The notes beneath the pieces were generated by a model. The model made no database searches, had not been told where the DNA came from, and was given only the letters and a program-made list of their open reading frames with translations. Source: Zanthoxylum bungeanum (taxonomy: Eukaryota > Streptophyta > Magnoliopsida > Sapindales > Rutaceae). From it: 64,000 bases of DNA. The translations under genes and the position numbers were made by a program. Location of the stretch: NCBI GenBank assembly GCA_019454045.1, contig SKCR01025323.1, positions 186,001 to 250,000 on the forward strand. The letters run 5' to 3'. Below are positions 23,001 to 33,763 of this stretch, piece after piece. How positions within the stretch are numbered: position 1 is the first letter of the stretch; each line of letters starts with the position of its first letter.

Positions 23001-26000
23001 CTTGGCTTGTGAAGCCGTTACATCCAACTGGATTTTAGATTCTGCTTGTCCCATTCACATTTGCAATTCGTTGCAGGTGCTGAAGGAAAGTAGGAGGCTG
23101 AAGCCCGGGGAGATGCAGTTGCGGTTCGGGAGTGGAGACTCTTTGGATGCAGTTGCAGTGGGAGTATGCGAGATCTCATTGCCGAATGGGACACTTTTGT
23201 TAAATGAATGCCATTTTGTACCTGAATGTGTAGCTAATATTATATCACTTTTTGTATTGGATACAGAAGACTTTTGTATTAATATTAAGAATAGTTCTTT
23301 ATATTTATATGATAGAAATAATATTCAGATCCTTTGTTGTCCAAACCAGCATGGTCATTATACATTGCAAACTTCAAAAGATATATTAAATACTGGAGTT
23401 AATAAACGTAGTTTACCTGTAATTAATAATATTGAACTTTGGCATATGAGGCTTGGTCACATTGGCGTTAAACGCCTTACCCAATTGGTTAGGAATGGTT
23501 TGATACCAGATCTTACCATTGAATCCTATCCAACTTGTGAATCCTGTATTCAGGGTAAGATGACCAAAGCCCCATTTTTTGGTGTTGGACACCGTGCCAC
23601 TAACTTACTGGAACTCGTACATTCTGATGTATGTGGTCCACTAAGTCAAACTGCTCACAGTGGTTATTCGTACTTCATTACCTTTACCGATGATCTGTCA
23701 CGGTACAGTTATGTCTATTTGATGCGACATAAATCAGAAACCTTTGAAAAGTTCAAAGAGTTCCGAAATGAAGTAGAAAAACAAACTGGTAAATATATTA
23801 AATGTCTTCGATCTGATCGAGGCGGCGAATATATGAGTGGTGTGAGTTCATGGATTATATGAAGGAGAATGGGATTCTCGCTCAATATACTCTCCAGGTA
23901 CTCCAGCACAATGGAGTGTCTGAGAGGAGAAATCGGACTTTATTGGATATGGTCCGATCAATATTGAGTTTCACAGATTTTCCCTATTACTTATGGGGCT
24001 ACTCTCTCTTAACAGCCGCACATCTTTTGAACAAGATTCCTTCAAAAGCTGTTCCTACGACTCCGTATCAGATATGGTTCGGTAGGAGACCAAATCATAA
24101 TTATATTAAGGTTTGGGGTTGTCCTGCCTATGTCAGGGTGACTTAGCAAGATAAGCTTTCGCCTCGAGGGCAAAAGTTTAGGTTTGTCGGATATCCTTCG
24201 AATACGAGGGGATATCTGTTCTATGATACCGAGCATTGAAATGTGTTCGTAGCTCGCTTCGTAAAATTTCTAGAAGTAGAATTTTTGTCAGAAGGTGGTA
24301 ATCATATACAGGTTGAGCTTGATGAAGTCCAACCTGAAAACAACGAACCAACGGAGGAACCTGAAATTCAAGTAGATGAAGGACCTTCAACACACACACT
24401 CCGTAGGTCGGAAAGGGTATCTAGACCTCCTGAACGCTTGTATTTGATACAAGAAAAGAGTCTGGATGTTCTCTTAGTTGAAGAGACAGATCCTTTCACC
24501 TATAGAGAATCGATGTTGGACATCGACTCCGTGAAATGCAAAGTGCCATGAAATCCGAGATAGACTCAATGCATGAGAATCAAGTTTGGGACTTGGTTCC
24601 GCTTCCCGAAGGAATTGTTCCTATCGGTTGTAAATGGGTTTACAAGAGGAAGCGCGGGCCTGACGGTAAGGTTGAGACTTACAAGGCCCGACTGGTAGCA
24701 AAAGGTTACACGCAGCGACCTGGCGTCGACTACGATGAAACTTTTTCGCCGGTAGCAATGCTTAAGTCTATTCGGAATTTGCTTTCTATAGCTGCGTATC
24801 ATGACTACGAGATTTGGCAAATGGATGTCAAAACGGCTTTTCTAAATGGATTTTTTGATGAAGAAATCTATATGGAACAGCCGGAAGGTTTTGCGTCCAG
24901 CGAAAACTCGGGCATGGTATGTAAGCTTAAGAAGTCCATTTATGGACTTAAACAAGCTTCACGAAGTTGGAATCTTCGATTCGACGAGATTATTAGATCA
25001 TCTGGTTTTCTCAAGAATTCGGAAGAATCCTGTGTGTATCAGAAGGCCAGTGGGAGCATGGTCGTATTTTTAGTCCTATATGTTGATGACATCCTAATCA
25101 TTGGGAATGATTTAGGTATGTTACAAAGCGTCAAAGCATATCTCTGTAAGAATTTCTCCATGAAGGACCTGGGAGAAGCTTCCTATATTTTAGGGATAAA
25201 ACTCTATAGAGATAGACAAATGAGGCTGATTGGGTTATCCCAATCAACGTACATAGATAAGATCTTGGAACGGTATAGTTTTGGTAACTGTAAAACAGCA
25301 AACATACCGTTCAGACATGAGATTCATCTTTCAAAAAAAATGTGTCCACAAACAGAAGATGAGAAGGTTAGAATGTCTAACTAACCTTATGCTTCGTGTT
25401 TGGGTAGCATAATGTATGCCATGTTATGTACGAGGCCTGATATCAGTTTCGCTGTTAGCGTAACTAGTCGATATCAGTCCAATCCAGGTAATAACCATTG
25501 GATGGCCATTAAACATATCCTTAAGTATCTTAAAGGTACTAAGGATAAGTTAATAATTTATGGAGGAAACGAACTGCAAGTTAACGGGTATACGGATTCT
25601 GATTTCCAATCGGATCCCGATGATAGAAAATCTACATCTGGATTCGTATTTACCCTTAACGGAGGTGCAGTTTGTTGGAAGAGTTCCAAACAAGGATCGA
25701 CAGCAGATTCCACCACTGAGGCGGAATATATTGCAGCTTCTGAAGCTGCAAAAGAGGCTGTGTGGATAAAGAACTTTATCGCAGAATTGGGAGTTGTCCC
25801 AAGTATCGAGAATGCGATTCCGTTATACTGTTATAATACTGGAGCCATTGCGCAAGCAAAGGAACCGAGGGCGCATCAGAAGTCAAAGCATGTGGAACGC
25901 AAGTACCACATCATTCGAGAGATTGTGTCGCGAGGGGACATTGTCGTGTGCAAGGTACCGAGTGAAGATAATGTAGCAGACTCGCTGATGAAGGCCATAC

Positions 26001-26065
26001 CTCCGAAGTTGTTTGATAAACACGTGGAGTCGATGGGTATTAGATACAATCGTTATTGGCACTAG
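23001..26065 (+). pseudogene. Copia-2 pol (protease, integrase, RT, RNase H) with few lesions
   Basis: Order is protease, integrase, RT, RNase H, the Ty1/Copia arrangement. Protease reads WILDSACPIHIC, so the usual D-S-G active site is D-S-A. Integrase has the H/C zinc region (LWHMRLGHIG, CESCIQGK), ELVHSDVCGPLS, DRGGEYMS and NGVSERRNRTLL. RT has KARLVAKGYTQRPGVDYDET, DVKTAFLNG and LYVDDILIIGND. RNase H has YTDSDFQSDPDDRKSTSGF, TTEAEYIAASEAAKEAVW and KHVERKYHIIREIV; it ends at TAG 26063-26065. Lesions: a two-base TG duplication near 23840, TAG at 24143-24145, TGA at 24238-24240, a one-base loss near 24537 and TAA at 25381-25383. Residue style and long LTRs suggest the Angela/Tork group (inference). 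Confidence 0.95.
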
Positions 26066-26068
26066 ACC

Positions 26069-26081
26069 AAGTGGGAGATTT
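26069..26081 (+). other. Copia-2 polypurine tract
   Basis: AAGTGGGAGATTT directly precedes the 3' LTR; it would prime plus-strand DNA synthesis. Confidence 0.9.
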
Positions 26082-28483
26082 TGTTGGGGTTGGTGCTCAG
26101 AGCGCCAATTCCCGGTTGTATTTATTTTGAATACTTCTGTAAAACATTATTATTATGAATAATATATGCAGTTTCTATAATATAATCTATCTTTTTATAT
26201 GGTAAAGACGTAATGACCTTAGAATGATTAGTCATGGTACTGTTGCAAAAGCGTCACAACTGACATTGAGTAGTATCATGATGTTGTCATTCTCAGACTG
26301 TTCATGGTCAAGGTTTACACTACTTGGTCAGTATAGTAAACCCGTTGAGACCAGTACATGTCGTATACTGGAATATATGATTCCAATGGTTTCTCAATGA
26401 ACCATTAGTCTTGGAGACTAGTATAGACGTGTAGGTGTTTATAGCAGATAAACACTGAACGACTCACTGAAGATTCTTAATGGATGGTACACCAACGTCA
26501 ATAAGAATCTTCTCGGGTTGAGTAGCACTTGTGATTCTTAGACTTGAGATGCCATTGTGGGCACATGAGACATCTTCTACACTTAGATGTCAGTCACGTC
26601 ACCGATATATTTAGATCAGACCTCCGCCTGTTCGTTGGGTGTAGATAGATCCTCAGGGTGTCCTATGCGTATCAAGATAAGATCTGTCAGTTCTGTGTAC
26701 CAGAGCATAGGTAGTCCATATGATTAACAATCAGATAAAACCATGGGACCGTGGTAAAGTTTAGAAGCTAGTTCTAAACATTCTTTTAGAGATTTCTAAT
26801 AGAATAGTCGACTGGATAATCCCCATAGAGATTTGACGTTAACATCTATATCTCTGGGATTTATCCGGATACCTGTGACGGAGGAATTATACATTTGCCA
26901 TGACCTCGACCTGTATGGTTCAGCGAGATTATCCGTGATCGTCATAATTTACGGGTGGATAAATTATGGACACGAAATTTGATTTCGTGACGGATATACT
27001 TGAATCCAGAGAGTCTCAATAATGAAATATACTCGTAGAGCACTAGAGCAACAATATAAATAATGTTGATTTTTTATAAAGTCGTTTAAAGGTTAAACGC
27101 AAAATACATGCTAAAGGGACCCGATAGTCATTTGATTAATATGTGTATTTACATTTAATACTTGATTAATTTAAATACACATTAATTAATAGTCAAATTG
27201 AGATATTTGACTTATATCCTAAATGAATATATGTATTTAATATTTAATGTAAATATAATACATATATTAATATATTTGTATTTAATTAATTAATTAATTA
27301 TTTAATTGTTAAATGATTAAATTAATTAAAATATAAATATCTTAACATTTGGATATTTGGTTTAAATGATTAAGTTTCCTTTGTTGACTTAATATAAATA
27401 TCTATAAAGTGTTATTTAGATATTTAATCAAGTTGATCAAATTTATGTTAAATGAAAATGAAATTAATATTCTTGTATTTGGCTTGGCCAAATTCGGCCA
27501 AGGCTAAAGTGTAACAAGTATATATTGTTTTCATTTCATTTCACTTTCTAACCTAATACACTTTTACAAAAACTCCATTAAACAAACAAGAGAAGCAAGT
27601 GAGGAAGAAAAGAAGAAACTAAAGAAAAAGCTTGGATTTAGTAAGTTTTTCCAACTTACTATTAGATAAGAAATTGTTCCTTATGATCTAGGCAAAATCT
27701 TGTGATGTTCTTAAGTTATTATTTTCTCTATTCTTTGTGTTTTTGATTAATGGAAGTTTGATGGAAGTGTTGAGCATGTATAATGATGGAAGCTTATGAC
27801 TATTGTAGTAATAAGTATTCTTTTATGGTTTTGGAAACCTTGTTGCTAATCTAGAGTTGTTGACCCACTCTTAGATGACCTAGATTTGATCTTGAGTTGT
27901 TTCATTGTGTTGAGACTTTGATCGGATGAAAGAATGATGATTAAAGTAATTGATTTAAACTATTTGGTCCAATTTGTCCAATTTGAAGAAATTGAAAAAT
28001 TAGGGTTGATGACCAATTCCAAATTTGGGTATTTTCATTTATGTTGTGTATTTGGATGTGTATATGATGCATATAAAGTTTCATGTTGATTGGATTACAT
28101 CTTGATGTGTTTTGATGCATGAAATGACAAAATGCACAAACCCCCCTAATGGAGGCTCTCGGCCAAGTGAGGGAAATTTGGGGATTTTGGTTGCCTTGGT
28201 GTTTTGATGTTTTGAACATGCTAAGTTCATCTTAGAAATGATTTAGAATCATTTAAAATTGATTTGATCAATTTCGGACTAAAATGGACAAAAATACAAA
28301 GTAAGGGTAATTCGGTAAATTCACTTAAATATGATTTATTGAATTTTATTTCATAATTTGATTATTGGAATATTAAATAAATATGTTTATTTAATTAATC
28401 CGAGAAAAAGTTTTGAAATCGGAAAATTTGATTTTCCACCGCTTCCGCTGCGTTACCGGATTTACCCTCTAAAAACCCATACA
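26082..28483 (+). mobile_element. Copia-2 3' LTR
   Basis: Starts TGTTGGGGTTGG and ends CCCATACA, 2402 bases, followed by target duplication AATAC (28484-28488). Collinear with 18952-21357 apart from scattered substitutions and three short indels. Confidence 0.97.
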
Positions 28484-28488
28484 AATAC

Positions 28489-30540
28489 TTAAGCAATAAG
28501 TTTCTCAAATACTTGAAAGAGTATAGTATTCTTTCAATGAGGACTCCTCCCGGAACACGTCAATTTGACGGTGTGTCCGAACTGAGAAACCTAATTTTGT
28601 TGGACATGATAAAGTTAATCATGAGTCGCTCTGAGCTACCATTTCCTTCAACGGATACGCATAAACAGTGCAAAATTTATTTTGAATAAGGTTCCATAAA
28701 AATCTGTTTGACAGACTTCATATTAGATATGAATAGGAACGAAACTGGGTTTCTCAATCCTGTAGATTTGGGAATGCTGGGCATATGATTGGATGATACC
28801 AAACTAGAACCCAAATCGGATAAGTGCCTAAGTTGTAGGTTATCCTAGGGAAACCTAAGTATAGTACTTATACAACTCACTAGAGAAAAATGTAATTGTT
28901 GCTCGCCATGCATTTTTCCTAAGAGGAATACCTATATGCAGTGGTAAGTGGGAGGAAAGTAAAACTCGATAAAATCGGAGTAATACTATTCCAGGCACCG
29001 ATTTCTTAAAGGAACACAAATAGTTCATCAAGGATGAAACTATTCCAATAATCTTCGAATACAAAGAACCGTGTAAGTCGGAGAGAGTCAGAAAACAACC
29101 TGGGAGGTATGGGTTTCTGATCTCACCTCATAAAGATGTCAATCTTATTGAGGAAAACGATCTGACTATGTATGGGGAAGTTATACAAGGTATCGACTCC
29201 CTATTATGGCAAAGTGACATAATGTCCGAAATGGATTCCATGTATATCAACCAAGTTTGGATACTAGTTGATGTACCGGAAGGCATTGTGCCTATTGGTA
29301 CTATATAAGTCTTCAAGGAAGACATACATGGAAGGCAACATACCAACGTACTAAGCTAGGCTTGTAGCGAAAAGGTATCGTCATCAACATTGTGTAGATT
29401 ACGACGAAACCTTTTACCAGTTGCCATGGTAAATCCATTTGGATAGTGCTTGCTAATGCTGCATGTTTCATTCATGAAATATGACAGCTGAACGTCAAAA
29501 TCGCTTTCCTTAACGGAAACCTTTCGGAGGATGTTTACAACATCCTGACGGTTTTTTCGTACCAAAACAAGCAAACAAGGTTTGCAAGTTAATTCGATCC
29601 ATGGATGGATTGAAGCAAGCATAGCGTTCTTGGAATTGTCGTTTTGATGTAATCATAATGGTGTATGATTTAATTTAAAACGGAAATGATTCTTGTGTAT
29701 ATAAGGAGGTTAGTGAGAGCGCTCTGACAGTGAATGTCCTAAGTAATGATGACATATCATTTCTTGGAAATGATATTCCCATAATACTATCGGTGAAAGC
29801 TTGGCTTTCATGAAAATTCTCCGTAGAATTCTTGGGAGAAACAACCTTTATTCTAGGAATAAAGATCTACTAGGATAGATTTAAAGTTGTTGATACTCTC
29901 CGAGAACTCGTACATTGAAAAATATACGTGACCTGGTGTCTCATACGCTTTGAGCATATGGAGTCACAATCAGGCCAATCCAAGTGATAGTCATTGGATT
30001 GATGTTAAGAACATCCTTAAGTATCTTAGAGGAACTAAGGATGCTGTCTTATACTATGGAGAATGAGAACTTGAAGTGACTGGGTTCACTGCTGCAAGTT
30101 TCCTAACCGATAAAAACCGACTATGAGTCGTAATAACGGTACTACGAAGTTTGAATAACGGAACAGTGAGCTGGAAATTTTCCAAGCAAGATACCATTAC
30201 AGAATAAACAACAAAAGTGGATTATTGATGCAGCTGAGGTAGCAATAGAAGCCTTATAGATTGATAATAATCCTAATCAGATTAGGAGTAGTTCAGTTAG
30301 CAGCTGAGCTAGGCTACAGCGCATGCTAAAGAATTAATGGTCTCACAATGATCCAGATAAATACTTCGATATTCATCTGATTCGTTCGGATCATACATCG
30401 TGGCGATGTGATGATCGAATAAATCGCATCAGATGATAATCATGCAAATCCGCTGACGAAAGCATTTTCTCAGCAGAAGTTTGAGCGAACCGTACATAGT
30501 TCGGGTGTAGGACACTTGAGTGATTGGCTATAGGCCAAGT
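28489..30540 (+). pseudogene. Copia-1 integrase end, RT and RNase H, broken
   Basis: This resumes the integrase frame cut at 18951: the readable fragments KFLKYLKEYSILS and ELRNLILLDM correspond to the segment after the second catalytic Asp. RT traces include SEMDSMYINQVWILVDVPEG (29225-29285) and PIGT, and the LGNDIPIIL and LGETTFILGIKIY regions (29765-29870). RNase H traces include TVSWKFSKQDTITE (30165-30205), AHAKE and the tail FERTVHSSGVGHLS. Stops occur every few dozen codons. More decayed than Copia-2, in line with its older LTRs. The polypurine tract AAGTGGGAGAT lies just before the LTR at 30548. Confidence 0.88.
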
Positions 30541-30547
30541 GGGAGAT

Positions 30548-32506
30548 TGTTGGACAGTTATGACCTATAGCATCACTATTTGTACAGATCATGGTATTGT
30601 TGTACAAATTAACTATGTGACAAAGGAAATTGCTCTTTTATAATTTGTGATTAGATCACCAAGATATATAAATGATGAAAGGTCCATATGATTAATTCCG
30701 GATTGAGATGATATGAGACAGTATCAATCCATAAAGGTTTAATCATTAAATATCCCTAGTCGTAGTATTATCGAGATTGGATATCGATAATGCGGAATAT
30801 ACTAGTATTGCACTTGTGCGCGTTGTGAGAGCATAAAGTCAAAGTTCTCATATATTTGGGTATAGGATACTCATGCAAGTGTAATAGGAGATTGTGTTTT
30901 ACCGATGGTACGGAAAACAGCTTCGCTCTAGATAGACCCCTCGGAATTCCATTGGTAGTATGACTATGTGTCTATGGAAGTCCGAATCAGAGTAGGCGTA
31001 TTTGGTCTTAACCTGAGACTTACACCGCTAATACTTGCGACAATCAATATACTTTGGTTTTGGTCATCCAGGGATTTAACAGGTTCTGTGTATGCCTCTT
31101 CTAGGTATATTGAGAATCGTAGTGTATTGGGTGTGATGTCGAGATGGAAGTATCACTCCAGTCATAGTGGAGATGATGATAACGTAGGATACAGAACTCG
31201 TTCTCTTATATGATGCAGCTATCGGGATATTATGACTAGGTCATGTTTATCCGATTATAGAGACTAGTTACCAGAGATCCGATATGTGCTTCGTACGGGG
31301 CAGACACATTTCCAGCCCCAGGCCTTGCACGTGACATCCGATACTGGATCAAAATATGCAATACTACGTATACTACGCCTGCTTTAGATCGCATATTCCA
31401 GTAAGAATATTTCTGGAGAATTGGGTAGGCATGATTCTTTGCTAGAAGCCAACCATGTCTTGTAAATCGGTATAAACATAGTACTAGGTACTTACGTGTT
31501 CGGATAGTCCGACGACCGGATTTACTGCCAACATATCCGGGGATCTCATGGGTCGCTTCTCGAAGATTCACCGATGACGTATGATTCGCACTTTATTAAT
31601 CTAGGATTAATTAGATGAGAGATAAAATTAATCTGGGATTAATTACGGAGATATTTTATCTGGGATAAAATATTTATTAAAGAGAGAAAATGATTAATTT
31701 GGAATTAATCGAGAAAATAATATATTCGATATATTATACGAAATTGGATTTCGACGTGGAATTCGGGCGAACGAGTTAATTTAGAATTAATTCGCTAGCG
31801 ACGTGAATAGTGATTTTGCTAGGCATAATTATTTAATTACGTCGCAACGAAAAATTCGTTAATTCAGAATTAGCGAACCCGAGCCTGGGAGTGTTTGCGG
31901 GCGCACTCGCATTGCGAATTTAAGTGCGGCCCACAAGTTACATCAAGCGTCACATCAACTAGTCAACTTGGTTGCTTTAAAGTGATGGAAGTTGTTATTT
32001 GGTGAAAGAGTGTAAAACACTCAAGTGTGTAAATGTTGAATGACTTTTACCAAATCAAATATTTGGTATATCATTAAATTTATTTTGATTTTGGAAATCA
32101 CCTTTTACAACACTCTCTCTTCTTCATTCTTCCCTCTCTCACGCCCAATGGGCTGTTTTTTCTTCTTCTTTCACTACAATTGCCGTGAGATGTAGGAGAT
32201 GCATAGAAAGTTTTGCGGCAAAATTTCCGGAGTGCTAGCACGCTTTAGGAGTCTTGCGAAGGTGATAGGGAACTGCACCCGTGAGCATGAAATCACATCA
32301 CAAAGCTTGAAGCTTGGAGGATCACCATGGCCGAATTTTTGGAGCATAAAGATTGATGATTGCCGAGAGTTCAAAGGGCATAAAAAGCTTTGTTGTTCCT
32401 CGCATCGCAAAAGCCGTTCATTGTAAGTATTCCACAACTTCTTTGAGTATTCGCACATGAGTTTCATTGCTTGATTTGATCCCGGTTAGACCGTAGAAAC
32501 CCAACA
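30548..32506 (+). mobile_element. Copia-1 3' LTR
   Basis: Starts TGTTGGACAG and ends AACCCAACA, 1959 bases, followed by target duplication CTCAA (32507-32511). Collinear with 13153-15130. Confidence 0.96.
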
Positions 32507-33065
32507 CTCAAGCCCACAAAACCTAAACTACTATACATGGCAAAAAAGCCCGGGCCCGGCCCAGGTTTCAAAATCCGGGCACGGCTCGGGCCCGGGCCGG
32601 GCTCACCCAAAAAAGCCCGGGCTTAAAATAAATAGTTAAATATATTTTTTTATAAAATATATATATTTATATAATAAATTTTTTATAATAAAAAATCGGG
32701 CCCGGGCGAGCCCGTGCCAAGCCCGGCCCGAGCCCGAGCTCGACCGGGCCGAGCCGGCCCGACTCGATGACAGCCTGGGCCGGGCTTTTCCCGGGCCTAA
32801 TTTTTTTTTGTTGGGCTCGGATCGGGCTTATCAAAGCCCGGCTCGAGCCCGACCCGTTGCCATCCCTAACTACCTCACACACCATTACGCATGTATTTTC
32901 CTAACTAAACTAGGAAACCCTAAATCTATCCCTAAGCACATGCCTCCCACATGCAAGGTACATGCACATGTGTCCTAATCTAAATAGAAAAACTTTAAAT
33001 TTAAAATATAATAAAATAAATATTCAACCCTTTTACATTAACCAAAAAATACATAAATAAACTAT
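32507..33065 (-). mobile_element. 5' LTR of the gypsy element, outer part (continuation of 12800-13152)
   Basis: Aligns with 9445-9690 in the other LTR (shared words ACTAGGAAACCCTAAAT and TACATGCAAGGTACAT-like text). Interrupted by the MITE at 32532-32866. Confidence 0.75.
32532..32866. mobile_element. hAT-like MITE rich in GCCCGGGC words
   Basis: Termini are inverted: the left begins ATGGCAAAAAAGCCCGGGC within TATACATGGC, and the right end on the minus strand reads GGGATGGCAACGGGTCGGGC. The GC-rich ends flank an AT-rich centre (about 32630-32690). Flanks TAAACTAC (32524-32531) and CTAACTAC (32866-32873) look like an imperfect eight-base target duplication, as in hAT elements. The matching LTR at 9480-9487 has a single TAAACTAC with nothing inserted, an empty-site control. 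It has no coding capacity. Confidence 0.8.
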
Positions 33066-33310
33066 CTAGTTAACATCTCCCAGAGCTTGTATTATGTTAA
33101 CCATGACAGGTTCTTCATGTGACAAACCCATATTCAATGTGAAAGTCTTGACTATGGTATTTGTAGTCTCGATCATCTTCTCCTTTACAAGTCCAAGCAT
33201 TACTTTCTTGATTTCTTTAAACCTACCTTGTGATAGGTCCCATTGGTACCAACAAAGGATCATTAACTTGTCGTTCCATTGTAATTTCTCCTTGAACCTC
33301 ATCACAATTC
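33066..33310 (-). pseudogene. C-terminal tail of a second Ty3/gypsy pol
   Basis: The minus-strand frame contains KEIKKVMLGLVKEKMIETTN and KTFTLNMGLSHEEPVMVNII. It is collinear with the pol tail at about 9695-9870 (matching KEIKETMFGLVNETM and TFTLKMGLLHEEPAMVNII). Because it lies upstream, on the minus strand, of the right LTR, it belongs to another copy sharing that LTR. This implies tandem elements or an unequal-recombination product. Only the tail is present; coding similarity stops near 33310. Confidence 0.8.
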
Positions 33311-33687
33311 AACAATTCAACACAATTTTAATACAGACAATTACATAATATCATATTTATTTATTGGACAGATTAACTGTTCAATATCCATTGAAAATAT
33401 CTAATTTCATATCTGTAACCTATTCATCGTCCATTAAACCGTTGATATCAGATATTCTTTAAAAGGGAAATTATAAAAAAAATATATGACCAAATTGAGA
33501 TCGCTAAACAAAGATTAATAATACCATAAAACAATAATAATAATGATAATTTATTTATAAATTCTGATTGTGATTGTATAAACCCAGTCAAAAGCCAACT
33601 GGGCTTCGCAGAAGACGTTTGATTGGCTGTTTGATCCGTTGGTCCCGCGCTTTTCTTAGACTTCACTTGAAAATCTTAAACGGTCCG
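33311..33687 (+). promoter_or_regulatory. Upstream region of the xylanase gene
   Basis: AT-rich DNA between the gypsy remnant and the gene. Apart from the core TATA box I recognise no defined regulatory element. Only about 450 bases separate retrotransposon DNA from the start codon. Confidence 0.5.
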
Positions 33688-33694
33688 TATAAAT
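33688..33694 (+). promoter_or_regulatory. TATA box of the xylanase gene
   Basis: TATAAAT 70 bases upstream of the ATG at 33764, good spacing for a plant promoter with a short 5' leader. Confidence 0.65.
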
Positions 33695-33763
33695 TGGGTA
33701 CGTCGATCATCATCACTTTGTAATAGAAACTGCTTTTGTGACTGTTGGAGATCAAGAGAAGCC

